64,000 nucleotides of DNA, taken from the NCBI GenBank assembly GCA_011772205.1, contig WVZY01000023.1:102261-166260 (forward strand), in the 5' to 3' direction. The position numbers were made by a program, and so were the translations under genes. This DNA is from Candidatus Latescibacterota bacterium. Its GTDB lineage: Bacteria > Krumholzibacteriota > Krumholzibacteriia > WVZY01. Below are positions 1 to 9,191 of the stretch, in pieces. Each line of letters opens with the position of its first letter. Position 1 is the stretch's first letter. The notes below the pieces were generated by a model. The model searched no databases. It saw nothing but the letters and a program-made list of their open reading frames with translations, and was not told where the DNA came from.

Positions 1-53
1 GGTTTTCCTTTGCATTTGATGGAAAGCCATAACTTTTTACCATAGGCATAAAC

Positions 54-913
54 ATGAAAAAAGTTTTTCTGCACCAGAATCGGCTCCGAACTGGTTGGAG
101 AATGCTGATTTTCCTATCGATAGGCTTTCCTCCTTTGTATTACATTACCTCACTTCTCTGGACCCAGCTCTTGATCCGGTACTTCATCATTTTCTCGCTG
201 CTGCTAATTTTGTCCTTCATTCTTGCCCGTTACGTCGATAAGCGGCCTATTGCCACTATTGGCTTCATGCTTCATTCCCGCTGGTTCAAAGAACGCGCAC
301 TGGGAATCATCATCGGATTTACAGCGGTTTCAATCATACTCCTAATCGAATTGATCTTGGGTCGTATCGAAATCCAAACGAACGATCTTACAATTCCTCT
401 TCTCGTGAATATATTTATCTACTCCGCTCCCAAAACCATATTTCAATCAGCATTCGAGGAGCTTTTTTCAGAGGGTATATCCATCAGTCCCTGATCGAAG
501 GCACGAACGCCATAATCGCAACAGTCATCACATCCGCCATATTCGGTGCAGGACACCTTCTGGTTCCTAACTCGAGCTGGGTGGCGGCCCTGAATATAAC
601 AATATTGGGGATGCTGCTGGCCATTTGCTATCTGCGCACAAGATCGCTTTGGTTGCCATCAGCATTACATTTCAGCTGGAACTATTCAATGCGGCACATT
701 TGCGGATTGACAGTCAGCGGCAGCCAGTCTGCCGACTCCCTTTTGATCATGAGCCAAAAGGGACCGGAGTGGTTGATCGGCGGAGATTTCGGTCCGGAAG
801 AAGGAATGCTGGCCCTCATAGTGACGGCATCCGCATCCTTTTTCATATTCTATTGGCCGAGAATACGTATAGCCCCGGAAATGGCGTCATTATGGGATAA
901 ATATAAAAGATGA
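54..913 (+). pseudogene. CPBP-family intramembrane protease, frameshifted
   Basis: CPBP (CAAX-protease-like) proteins are polytopic membrane metalloproteases whose active site includes an EExxxR motif and later His residues. The first part (54-494) has several hydrophobic segments and reads up to AFEELF. It then leaves frame and stops at 494. One base inserted into the six-T run at 463-468 would give EELFFRG followed by a hydrophobic continuation in the frame used at 581-913, which carries FGAGH and LHFSWN, the usual second and third CPBP motifs. The intact product would be about 286 residues, normal for the family. The lesion is a single missing T, so a sequencing error, a young pseudogene or slippage are all possible. 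It stands alone upstream of a convergent gene. Confidence 0.8.
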
Positions 914-974
914 GGCGGCGGGACATTTTTGCCGCGGGCACTTGCTTCCCAACACGTTTCGAACTCCACAAACG

Positions 975-2000
975 CTAATCGAAAGCCCATTTCATATCCT
1001 CAGGAATCGGCGCATCCAGCCTCATCGGAACACCCGTCACGGGATGCTCGAACTCTAATATATGACAATGAAGCGCGTGGCGGTCCATCACCAGCGCTTG
1101 CTTCACCCGCTTGGTCAACCCATTTCGAAGGCATTCGTCTTTCAATTCCCCCGTCAATCCGTACACTTTATCACCGACCACGGGGAAGCCGATGTGAGCA
1201 AGGTGCACGCGGATTTGATTCGTTCTCCCCGTTAGCGGAATCGCCTCGAGAACGGTGTAATCCCCTGCATACCGAATGCAAGCGAATTGTGTTCGGGCGG
1301 CCTTTCCGGCAACAAAATCGATTTTGCGTTTGGGAAGATAGGAGGCGACATCCATCTCTGCATCAAAGCTCGTTGACTTGCCCCTGTTCGCCAGCAGATC
1401 GATTTTCCCCTCTCTCACCCCGCTTTTGTCTTTCAACGCTTCCACCTTGCCCACAGGGGCATCCACCTCGAATTGCTCTTCCAGAATGCGCCCGCGGACG
1501 ATCGCGATGTACTTTTTTGCTACTTTGCCTTCATTGAACATCCGCCCGAAGGCCCGTGCCGCTTCCGTATTCTTGCTCAACAGCACGAGGCCGCTCGTCT
1601 CACGGTCCAGACGGTGGGCGAGATTGATCTTTTTCCCGTATCGCTCTCTGAGTTTGGAAATCAGTGTGTGAGTGATGAATACGCCGCATGCATGGACGGG
1701 AAGATTACCGGACTTGGACACTGCGAGCACGTGCTCGTCTTCATGGATAATGTCGTAGCGGAAATCGACCTCCGGCTCGGCATGGCAGATGGTGTACTGG
1801 ATGACATCGTCTTTTTGAACAACATCATCGGGCTCGACATGAGTATCGTTGACGCGCACCCGCCGATCGAGGATGCGTTGCCTCCAGCCCTCGGCAAAAT
1901 GATAAGGAAAGCGATGCGCGAGAAAATCGACAACGGTCCAACCGGAGCGATAAGCGTCTACCGAGCATGAAAGCGTGATCTTCTTTTTCTGCCTTTCCAT
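975..2000 (-). CDS. RluA-family RNA pseudouridine synthase
   Basis: The product isomerises specific uridines in rRNA or tRNA to pseudouridine. HRLDRETSG, with the catalytic Asp, is plain, and an S4-like RNA-binding segment precedes it. The C-terminal GRTNQIRVHLAHIGFP and GDKVYG motifs are typical of the RluA/RluD group. The frame is open up to an ATG at 2126, but those 42 extra residues are low in family character and overlap the next gene's upstream region. I place the start at 2000 (MERQKKK), giving 341 aa, close to family size. No SD lies before 2000, but an extended -10 box sits only about 10 bases upstream, so the mRNA may be leaderless. Which RNA position it modifies cannot be told from sequence. 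Confidence 0.88.
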   Translation of the reverse strand: MERQKKKITLSCSVDAYRSGWTVVDFLAHRFPYHFAEGWRQRILDRRVRVNDTHVEPDDVVQKDDVIQYTICHAEPEVDFRYDIIHEDEHVLAVSKSGNLPVHACGVFITHTLISKLRERYGKKINLAHRLDRETSGLVLLSKNTEAARAFGRMFNEGKVAKKYIAIVRGRILEEQFEVDAPVGKVEALKDKSGVREGKIDLLANRGKSTSFDAEMDVASYLPKRKIDFVAGKAARTQFACIRYAGDYTVLEAIPLTGRTNQIRVHLAHIGFPVVGDKVYGLTGELKDECLRNGLTKRVKQALVMDRHALHCHILEFEHPVTGVPMRLDAPIPEDMKWAFD

Positions 2001-2010
2001 GAGCGCGCTT

Positions 2011-2019
2011 ATTATAGCA
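2011..2019 (-). promoter_or_regulatory. Extended -10 promoter for the rluA-like gene
   Basis: Read on the minus strand this is TGCTATAAT, a perfect -10 hexamer with the TGn extension. No good -35 lies 16-18 bases upstream. A start of transcription about 7 bases downstream would fall around 2003-2004, almost on the ATG at 2000. Confidence 0.5.
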
Positions 2020-2228
2020 CAATGGACCGGGCACCGGGTCCCGGGTGTGTGCGTTGCGGCAAAGAGAGAGCCAGGTCCCTCCCAGTCCTTGACGCCCGGT
2101 GCCGTCTCCGATAGACTCCTCTCCAACTCACTCGTCGATCAAAGCGCCCAACCGCAGGATGCCGCTAATCACGCGGGAACGGGCAGGGTTCGCGGCCAAG
2201 CGGGCAGGCTAGATGGAAAGGCGATCCT

Positions 2229-3668
2229 ATGGTTTTCCCAATCGTCATCATCACTTATCTTGTCTTCCTCATCTCGGTCGCTATCGTTAAAAGCAAGCGG
2301 ATCAAGGGGCACGATGATTTCATGGTCGCCGGGCGCACCGTTCCGGTCAGCATGCTTGTCGGAACCCTCGTCTGCACGTGGATCGGATCGGGGAGCCTCT
2401 TCGGAGGTTCCGGGCTCGCATTCCGAGTCGGCTTTTCGGACTTGTGGCAGCCGGCAGGCGCCTGGATAGGGATCATCGTGGTCTATTTCCTCGCAGGCCG
2501 CGTTCGCCGCATCGCCGAATATACCGTGCCCGATCTCCTGGAAAAGCGTTACAACAGCGCAGCCCGGATTTTCGGAACGATCGTCGTCATCGTCGCGTAC
2601 GTGTGCATTGCCGGCTACCAGTTCCGAGGCGGCGGGCGTTTGATCACCATCATTACGAACGGCGATATAAGCCCGGAGTTGGGTGCCGTTATCACATGCT
2701 GCATCATTATCTTTTTCACCATGATCGCTGGAATGGTGTCGATCGTATCCATCGATGTGTTCAACGGCATCATCATGATTACGGGAATTGCGATCGCGAT
2801 CCCCCTCGCGCTAAAAAGTGCAGGAGGGTGGAGTGATATCGTGCAATCGTTGCCGAAATCCCACTTTACGGTGTTCGGGGATAACGACTTCAAATGGGCG
2901 ATGGGGATGCTCTTACCCACCCTTTTCCTCCTCCTCGGCGAGAGCAGCATGTACCAGAAATTCTTCTCGGCCAAAAACGAGAAAGCCGCACGTCAGGCCG
3001 TGATCGGGATGGTGATCGGCGTAGTCGTCATCGAGACGTTACTAATCGCGCTAGCGGTCATCGGCAGCGGAATTTATTGGAATGATCCCGCTTTCCGGGC
3101 TGCAGACGGCACATTGATCAACTCGGTTACTGAAGAGATTGCGCTGCGGCTCGCATTTATGAACGTCGGGGTGATCGGCGGGAGCTTGCTTCTCGGTGCC
3201 GCCGTTGCAATCATTCTTTCAACGGGAAACACATTTCTTATGATTCCCTCTACCAACGTCACGCGAGATCTCTATCATCGCTACTTCCGCCCGAACGCCT
3301 CAGAAAAGGAAATCGTCCGGTTCCAGCGGATCATGATCCTCGTACTCGGTCTGCTCGCCCTCGCAATGTCCACGCGTTTTACTTACATTCTGTCGATGGC
3401 TTATTACGCGTATGTGATGGTCGGGGCTGGACTCACACCGGCGATTCTCGCCTGTTTCCTGTGGAAGCGGGTGACCCCGATGGGCGGGCTGACATCGATT
3501 CTGGGAGGCATGATCGCAACGGTCCTGTCGCAGTTCATTTTCCATTTGGAAGTGGACCAGCTGATATATCCCGCGCTCGCCGTATCCCTGGTGTGTCTCT
3601 TCGGCGTGAGCCTTCTCACGAAACCGTCACCCGAGGAAAAGTGGAGTCCGTTTTTCAACAAGAAATAG
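2229..3668 (+). CDS. Sodium:solute symporter (SSS/PutP family)
   Basis: A 479-aa polytopic inner-membrane protein with about 13 hydrophobic segments and the SSS-family layout. It opens with a hydrophobic helix, then GHDDFMVAGR and a Gly/Ser-rich stretch (WIGSGSLFGGSG) corresponding to the unwound helix of the LeuT fold. YTVPDLLEKRY matches the conserved loop. Such proteins couple Na+ entry to uptake of amino acids, sugars, carboxylates or nucleosides, and the substrate cannot be read from the sequence. A GGAAAGG SD lies about 7 bases before the ATG. The NfnA-like flavoprotein follows after 88 bases on the same strand, so co-transcription is possible, though no functional link is evident. Confidence 0.88.
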   Translation: MVFPIVIITYLVFLISVAIVKSKRIKGHDDFMVAGRTVPVSMLVGTLVCTWIGSGSLFGGSGLAFRVGFSDLWQPAGAWIGIIVVYFLAGRVRRIAEYTVPDLLEKRYNSAARIFGTIVVIVAYVCIAGYQFRGGGRLITIITNGDISPELGAVITCCIIIFFTMIAGMVSIVSIDVFNGIIMITGIAIAIPLALKSAGGWSDIVQSLPKSHFTVFGDNDFKWAMGMLLPTLFLLLGESSMYQKFFSAKNEKAARQAVIGMVIGVVVIETLLIALAVIGSGIYWNDPAFRAADGTLINSVTEEIALRLAFMNVGVIGGSLLLGAAVAIILSTGNTFLMIPSTNVTRDLYHRYFRPNASEKEIVRFQRIMILVLGLLALAMSTRFTYILSMAYYAYVMVGAGLTPAILACFLWKRVTPMGGLTSILGGMIATVLSQFIFHLEVDQLIYPALAVSLVCLFGVSLLTKPSPEEKWSPFFNKK

Positions 3669-3756
3669 ACCAAAGTCGCCTCCATAGAAGCAAGAGGGTC
3701 AAGGTAACCAGACATTTCCGAACCATGAATAAATAAGTCGACCGGAGACAGCACAG

Positions 3757-4563
3757 ATGTTTCAAATCGTCCGAGCCAAGAAACTCACTGACAAGATCTT
3801 TTCCTGCGAAATCAGAACCCGTCCGATTGCCAAAGCGGCGAAGCCCGGTCACTTCGTAACGGTGAGCATGAATCCCGACCACCCAAAACTTCCCCTGCCC
3901 ATAGCAGATTTCAGCGAGAAAAAAGGAACCATCACGGTTGTCGTAGAGGCGGACGACCGGCCGAGAGAGCAGATGATGGCGCTGGACAAAGGGGATGCCG
4001 TATTCGACTGCAGGGGGCCTTTCGGCCAACGAAGCCGGATCGAAAACGTCGGCAAGGTCGTGTGCATTGGTGGGGGCATCGGTGCCGGTGCGTTGTTCTC
4101 TCAAATCCGCGAGTACAAGAGTAAGGACGTTTACGTGGTCTCCATTCTGGGATTTCGCTCGAAAGACCGGCTTTTCTGGCAGAGCCAGATCGCCAAACAC
4201 AGCGATGAGCTTTATATAACCACGGATGACGGCACATACGGCATCAAAGGCCGCGCGACGGTTGCACTCAGGGCCGTTTTGGACAGCGCGAGAGATATCG
4301 AACGCGTTGTCTCCATTGGCTCTTTGAAGCTGATGAGGGCGTGCGCAGAGATCACGAGGCCTCACAAAATACCCACCATCGTGAATCTTGGTGCTATAAT
4401 GGCCGAGGAAATGTGGAGGGACGGTCACACCCGAATCCCAGGAGAGTCCCAGCAGAGCTTCTCTTTCTTCGAGCGGACGGAGTTCGACGGTCACCGGCTG
4501 GACCTCGAATGGCTGATCGCTCAGCAGAAACGTTATGCCGAGGCAAAAGAGAAAGACGCCTGA
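3757..4563 (+). CDS. NfnA/SudB-like FAD/NAD(P)-binding protein lacking the [2Fe-2S] ligands
   Basis: 268 aa with the layout of ferredoxin-NADP reductase subunit alpha / sulfide dehydrogenase subunit B: an N-terminal FAD-binding barrel (AKPGHFV, LPIADF), a nucleotide-binding domain starting at VVCIGGGIGAG, and the family signature TTDDGTYGIKG. In characterised members the C-terminal part carries a cysteine motif for a [2Fe-2S] cluster followed by a CVDGPEFDGH-type stretch. Here the same place reads without any cysteine and ends in FERTEFDGH, so the cluster ligands are gone while the surrounding sequence is retained. The usual GltB/NfnB partner is not adjacent. It may be a redirected oxidoreductase. 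Its 3' end overlaps PolX by 29 bases. Confidence 0.8.
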   Translation: MFQIVRAKKLTDKIFSCEIRTRPIAKAAKPGHFVTVSMNPDHPKLPLPIADFSEKKGTITVVVEADDRPREQMMALDKGDAVFDCRGPFGQRSRIENVGKVVCIGGGIGAGALFSQIREYKSKDVYVVSILGFRSKDRLFWQSQIAKHSDELYITTDDGTYGIKGRATVALRAVLDSARDIERVVSIGSLKLMRACAEITRPHKIPTIVNLGAIMAEEMWRDGHTRIPGESQQSFSFFERTEFDGHRLDLEWLIAQQKRYAEAKEKDA

Positions 4564-6313
4564 GAAACGTTCAGCCCCTGTCAATCCCGCCATCACAAAA
4601 TCCGATGTCGTTGCCACACTCGCAGAGATGGCCGACATCATGGAAATCCTGGGCGAAAACCCTTTCAAATCCCGCGCGCATCAAACGGCTTCCCGCGTGA
4701 TCGAAAGTCTGAGCGGTGACCTCAATGAAATGGTTCAATCGGGCGAGCTTTTGAACGTCAAGGGGATCGGCAAGGGGATCTTCGAAAAGATCGAGATCCT
4801 TCTCAACACGGGGGTGCTTCCCGCTTACGAAGAGCTCAAATCTCGGATACCCGAGGACCTCCTCGAGCTTCTCCGGATACCGGGCATGGGTCCCAAAAAA
4901 GTAAAGGCGGTGCACGAAAAGCTCGGCGTGAAAAATATCGGCGAGCTCGAATACGCATGCGCCGAGAACCGGCTCGTAGAGCTCGATGGATTCGGTGCCA
5001 AAAGCCAGGAAAAGATCCTTGTCGGGATCCAGAATCTGAAGAAATATATGGAGCGTCATCTACTGAGCACGGCGCTCGAAGAAGCTTCACTCATATACGA
5101 CGAGATCGCCAAACACCGCGATGTGCAGCGGCACCTTCTCGCGGGAAGTCTGAGACGCTTCAAAGAAACGATCAAGGACATCGACATCCTCGTAAGCGCC
5201 AAAAAGAGTGAGCGCATCATGGAACATTTCACTGCACTGCACAATGTAGACAGCGTCGTTGCCAAAGGGAAAACCAAATCGAGCATCGTTCTGGATTCCG
5301 GAATCAACGCCGATCTCCGGGTCGTGGCCGACGAGCAGTTCCCATACGCATCGCACTATTTCACCGGCAACAAGGAACACAATACACAGATGCGCGGCCG
5401 GGCGAAGAGGATGGGGATGAAGCTGAATGAGTACGGTCTTTTCGAAGGAGACACGCTCATCCCGTGCAAGGATGAAGAGGCGATTTTCAAGAAACTCGGA
5501 CTCGTCTACATCCCACCCGAACTCCGCGAAGGCACAGGAGAAATCGAAGCGGCTGAACAAGGAGAACTTCCAGAGCTCATTCGAGAAAGCGACATCAGAG
5601 GTCTCTTCCACGTGCACTCGACATATAGTGATGGAATCGCTACAGTTGGAGAAATGGCCCTGGCTGCGAAACAAATGGGTTTCGAATACCTCGGAATCGG
5701 CGACCACAGCCAGAGCGCCGCGTATGCAGGCGGCCTCAGCCCCTCCGAAGTGAAGAAGCAGCGGGAAGAGATCGACACGCTGAATGAGTCGCTCGAAGGC
5801 TTCACCGTTTTCCACGGAATCGAGTCGGACATCCTAATCGACGGATCGCTGGATTATCCCGAAAGAATCCTGGCGACATTCGATTACGTCGTTGCATCTG
5901 TTCACAGCAACTTTGGTTTGAGCGAAGCGCAAATGACAAAGCGCATCATCAAGGCGATCGAAAATCCTTACACCACCATGCTCGGTCATCCGACGGGAAG
6001 ACTCCTCCTCGCGCGCGAAGCGTACAAAGTCGACTTGATCGCGGTAATCGAAGCGGCCAGCGAACACAACGTGATCATCGAGCTCAACGCTCACCCCCAA
6101 CGGTTGGACCTGGATTGGCGCTACTTGAAAGTGGCAAAAGAGAAGGGAGTCAAGATCGCCATCAATCCCGACTCGCACAATGCAGCGGGGCTTTATGACT
6201 ATCGATATGGAGTGGGCATTGCAAGAAAAGGCTGGCTCAGGCGCAGCGATGTGATCAACGCGATGAACACCGCTGAGGTAAGGTCTCTTTTCCAAAAGAT
6301 GAAGAAAAGGTGA
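4535..6313 (+). CDS. polX: DNA polymerase X family protein (PolX) with PHP domain
   Basis: A 592-aa bacterial PolX, a gap-filling repair polymerase fused to a PHP phosphoesterase domain. Residues about 20-190 form the helix-hairpin-helix DNA-binding region (GIGKGI, IPGMGPKK, DGFGAKS). The palm begins at GSLRRFKETIKDIDIL (about 204-219) with catalytic Asp pair D215/D217 and a third Asp near 260. The PHP domain starts near 355 with HVHSTYSDG and continues with GDHSQ, HGIESDI, ASVHS and NPDSHN, the metal-binding set expected for 3'-5' exonuclease/AP-endonuclease activity. It overlaps the preceding flavoprotein gene by 29 bases, and nth follows after 6 bases, making a base-excision-repair pair. 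Confidence 0.95.
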   Translation: MPRQKRKTPEKRSAPVNPAITKSDVVATLAEMADIMEILGENPFKSRAHQTASRVIESLSGDLNEMVQSGELLNVKGIGKGIFEKIEILLNTGVLPAYEELKSRIPEDLLELLRIPGMGPKKVKAVHEKLGVKNIGELEYACAENRLVELDGFGAKSQEKILVGIQNLKKYMERHLLSTALEEASLIYDEIAKHRDVQRHLLAGSLRRFKETIKDIDILVSAKKSERIMEHFTALHNVDSVVAKGKTKSSIVLDSGINADLRVVADEQFPYASHYFTGNKEHNTQMRGRAKRMGMKLNEYGLFEGDTLIPCKDEEAIFKKLGLVYIPPELREGTGEIEAAEQGELPELIRESDIRGLFHVHSTYSDGIATVGEMALAAKQMGFEYLGIGDHSQSAAYAGGLSPSEVKKQREEIDTLNESLEGFTVFHGIESDILIDGSLDYPERILATFDYVVASVHSNFGLSEAQMTKRIIKAIENPYTTMLGHPTGRLLLAREAYKVDLIAVIEAASEHNVIIELNAHPQRLDLDWRYLKVAKEKGVKIAINPDSHNAAGLYDYRYGVGIARKGWLRRSDVINAMNTAEVRSLFQKMKKR

Positions 6314-6319
6314 CAAAAG

Positions 6320-7099
6320 ATGGCAGGAACCAAGCAAAAACGAAAAGCTAAGATAATGAAGGCGAAACGAACGAAAGGTTATCCCAAAATGCCGGTTTCA
6401 TCCTCCAAAGCGGGAAGGCCATCGCAAAAACCATCGAAAAAGCAAGCCGAAGCTGCTCACAGAGCCCCCGACCCGAACATACAAAAGCGCGCGCTGGCGA
6501 TATTCAAGACTCTCTCGAACGAATTTCCCGACGCGCGGTGCATGCTCGACTTCGCCAGCCCCCTCGAGCTCCTCGTCGCCACCATTCTTGCATCGCAGTG
6601 CACGGACAAGCAGGTGAACATCGTGACGAGCAAGCTATTTAGAAAATACGCGTCTCCGGCAGATTACATAAAAACCCCACAGGAGGAGCTGGAAGAAGAT
6701 ATCCGCAGCACTGGATTTTTCCGGAACAAGGCGAAAAGCCTGAAGAAATGTTGCCAATCTCTGATCGAAAAACACAATGGCATTGTCCCCGCCGATATGG
6801 AGGCGCTGACCTCACTCGGCGGTGTCGGGCGGAAAACAGCGAACTGCGTCCTTGGAAATGCATTCGGTATTCCCGGGATCGTCGTCGACACACACGTCTT
6901 AAGGCTTTCCAGGCGGATGGGATTTACGGAGGAGAAAAATGCGGATAAAGTGGAGGCGGATTTAATGCCGCTCATTCCCCAAAAAGAGTGGACGCGGTTT
7001 TCTCACGTGATGGCGGATCACGGAAGAAAATATTGCGCGGCGCGAAATCCCCTCTGCGACGAATGTCCAGTGGGGCATCTCTGCCCGAAGCTGATCTAG
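6320..7099 (+). CDS. nth: Endonuclease III (DNA glycosylase/AP lyase)
   Basis: It removes oxidised pyrimidines and nicks abasic sites in base excision repair. The HhH motif LTSLGGVGRKTAN carries the catalytic Lys (K172), and the catalytic Asp is in VVDTHV (D190). The [4Fe-4S] ligands C239-x6-C246-x2-C249-x5-C255 are all present. A Lys-rich N-terminal tail of about 50 residues extends beyond the usual 210-aa enzyme. The tail might be real, or translation may start further in, and no strong SD settles this. The gene lies 6 bases behind polX and ends in a strong bidirectional hairpin terminator. Confidence 0.95.
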   Translation: MAGTKQKRKAKIMKAKRTKGYPKMPVSSSKAGRPSQKPSKKQAEAAHRAPDPNIQKRALAIFKTLSNEFPDARCMLDFASPLELLVATILASQCTDKQVNIVTSKLFRKYASPADYIKTPQEELEEDIRSTGFFRNKAKSLKKCCQSLIEKHNGIVPADMEALTSLGGVGRKTANCVLGNAFGIPGIVVDTHVLRLSRRMGFTEEKNADKVEADLMPLIPQKEWTRFSHVMADHGRKYCAARNPLCDECPVGHLCPKLI

Positions 7100-7153
7100 C
7101 GTCGATGCTCGCACATAAGTTGGACGGCTTCTGTCTTTCACACGAACAGAAAT

Positions 7154-7182
7154 AAAAGGGAGCGCCTGAAGCGCTCCCTTTT
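7154..7182. terminator. Bidirectional rho-independent terminator
   Basis: A perfect 12-bp stem (7154-7165 with 7171-7182, five-base loop) has AAAA on the left arm and TTTT on the right arm. It therefore works for the plus-strand nth unit and the convergent sppA gene. Confidence 0.92.
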
Positions 7183-7206
7183 CTCTCACCATTCGAGGCA
7201 GATGCT

Positions 7207-8937
7207 TTACTTGATCCATGAATCATCCATGATGTACACGGGCCCGCTCGACAGGCTTCTTGCCGTCTCGAGCACGTCTTGATGGAGATATCGATACGCC
7301 GCCCAGCGTACGCTCGCTGCGAGCCCGCCTCCAAGAAGCGAGGACAGGAAGCTCTTCTCGCGCTTGGGATAGTGGACCACCGTCACCTTCTCGCCTGCAG
7401 GGATCTCGGCAAGTTCCTTCGCGAGCTCGATCGCGCGGTCCAGTCCTCCGACCTCATCGATCAAGCCGTTCGCTTTCGCCTGCCTTCCCGTCCACACGCG
7501 TCCGTGCGCGAGTTTCTCCGCTTCTTCAAACGTCATTCCACGATACTTCGCCACGTCGGCGAGCCACATGTTGAAACCATCCCAGTGGTTTTTTTCGAAA
7601 CGCTCCCTTTCCGCTTCGGTGAAATCACGATACTGGGAAAAGAGGAGCGCCATCGGTCCTTTGGTGACAAAATCGTGTGTGATCCCGAGCTTCCTGTGAA
7701 ACGCCGTCATGTTGAACTTCCCCGAGATCGATCCTATGGAGCCCGTAATCGTTAGAGGATCTGCCACAATCTTCGTCGCGCGGTAGGCGATCATATAACC
7801 TCCGGAGCCGGCCACATCCACCATGGATACGACGACCGGCTTCTCGTCCGCGAGGATTCTGACTTCGTGCCCGATGATGTCGCTCGCGAGGCCTTCCCCT
7901 CCACCGCTATCCACACGGAAGATCACGGCGGCGACGTCCTTATCCCTGCGCGCTCGGCGCAGCTCGGAACACACCGATTCGTGTCCCATCATCACGCCAA
8001 ACAGCGGATCCACCTTGTTTTTCCGCCCACCGATCATCCCCTGAGCATGGACAACGGCAATCTTTTTATCGCCCTTGAGCCCCAATTCTTCGGGATCAAC
8101 CGTTGCATAGTCCGCCTGGGATACGGTGCGGAGTTTTTCGTCGTCTTCCCGTTTGAGCTGATCTGCGAGATCGCTCCAGTAGACAAGCCTGTCGACAAGG
8201 CCTGCTTCTTTCGCCTCTTCCGCCATGAATATCGCGTGCTCCATCAGTTCCTCGATCTTTTCGATCGGTATACCGCGCTCCTCGGAAATCACACTCAACT
8301 GCATATCCCAAAATTCATCGAGCAACCAGCGGAGGTTCTCCTTCGCCTCGGGGGAGAGATCCGTACGCGTGACCAGCTCAGCCGCGCTCTTATAGTCCTT
8401 GATCTTGTGGATATTCGGGTTGATCCCCAGCTTGTCCAACATGCTCTTGACATGCATCGAAGTCAGGCTCATCCCGGTGAAAACCACCCACGCCGTTGGA
8501 GTGGCAAAAATCGAGTCGCATGCAGAAGCGAGAGAAACGGTGTTTCGGTCCATATCGTCGGTAAATGCATAGACTGGCTTGCCTGCTTTTCTCACTTTCT
8601 TTATTGCGCGCCGCATCTCCTGGTGCATCGCACCGCCGGCCGTGTTGGACGCGGAAAGTTTCATGATGACGCCCTCGATCCTGTCATCCACGGCTGCTTT
8701 TTCGAGATTGCACAAGATCCTGTTGAGTGTTTCCGGCTTTCCTTCGAACATCCCGCCCATCACGCCGGTTGGGGGGTCGTACTCGAAGATCTCGCCGTAG
8801 ATATCGACGATGAGGTACGAGCGGTCTTTGATCTCCGGCTTTTCCTCCAGTTTGGATTTCGCGACCAAATAGCAGATAGCCGTAAACACAACGAGGGCGA
8901 GAAAGCCGGCGAAAAAATTCCTGAGAAAAGCTTTCAT
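7207..8937 (-). CDS. sppA: Signal peptide peptidase SppA, 67K type
   Basis: A 576-aa membrane-anchored serine protease of family S49 that degrades cleaved signal peptides. An N-terminal membrane helix occupies residues about 8-26. Two tandem S49 domains follow, as in the long E. coli-type enzyme. The catalytic Lys is K183 in DYKSAAE of the first domain, and the Ser nucleophile is S378 in DVAGSGGYMIAYRA of the second domain, so the Ser/Lys dyad is complete. GGAGG lies 7 bases before the ATG. The gene is monocistronic and shares a bidirectional terminator with nth. Confidence 0.94.
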   Translation of the reverse strand: MKAFLRNFFAGFLALVVFTAICYLVAKSKLEEKPEIKDRSYLIVDIYGEIFEYDPPTGVMGGMFEGKPETLNRILCNLEKAAVDDRIEGVIMKLSASNTAGGAMHQEMRRAIKKVRKAGKPVYAFTDDMDRNTVSLASACDSIFATPTAWVVFTGMSLTSMHVKSMLDKLGINPNIHKIKDYKSAAELVTRTDLSPEAKENLRWLLDEFWDMQLSVISEERGIPIEKIEELMEHAIFMAEEAKEAGLVDRLVYWSDLADQLKREDDEKLRTVSQADYATVDPEELGLKGDKKIAVVHAQGMIGGRKNKVDPLFGVMMGHESVCSELRRARRDKDVAAVIFRVDSGGGEGLASDIIGHEVRILADEKPVVVSMVDVAGSGGYMIAYRATKIVADPLTITGSIGSISGKFNMTAFHRKLGITHDFVTKGPMALLFSQYRDFTEAERERFEKNHWDGFNMWLADVAKYRGMTFEEAEKLAHGRVWTGRQAKANGLIDEVGGLDRAIELAKELAEIPAGEKVTVVHYPKREKSFLSSLLGGGLAASVRWAAYRYLHQDVLETARSLSSGPVYIMDDSWIK

Positions 8938-9191
8938 CGTTCATCCTCCAAGTGGGAAAAGTTTGGACCGGCTAACGAGGTCTGAAGGGGGTTGAATCAA
9001 CACCCACATTCCACTGGCTGCCAAAAGTCAAACAGCTACAGCAGCTATCCCAGTTATCACAGATAGAGAAAACGGTCGAATGATCGTACCATAAGGATAC
9101 GTTTTTTTGAAGAAATAGTTACAGGTAGCGGGTAACGATATGCCGCCGAGGCGACTTTCTCTGTATTTTGCGTATCGCCCTTCCAGAAAAC

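Noticed and set aside
463..468. Programmed frameshift as the main explanation for the CPBP gene
   Set aside because: No downstream pseudoknot or other stimulator is seen. A simple missing T in a homopolymer is more likely.
929..1537. Long plus-strand ORF opposite the pseudouridine synthase
   Set aside because: It is the antisense shadow of a conserved gene, with low-complexity Arg/Pro/Ser composition and no SD.
7867..8985. 372-codon plus-strand ORF opposite sppA
   Set aside because: It mirrors the sppA frame and has no family signature, while sppA has its complete catalytic dyad.
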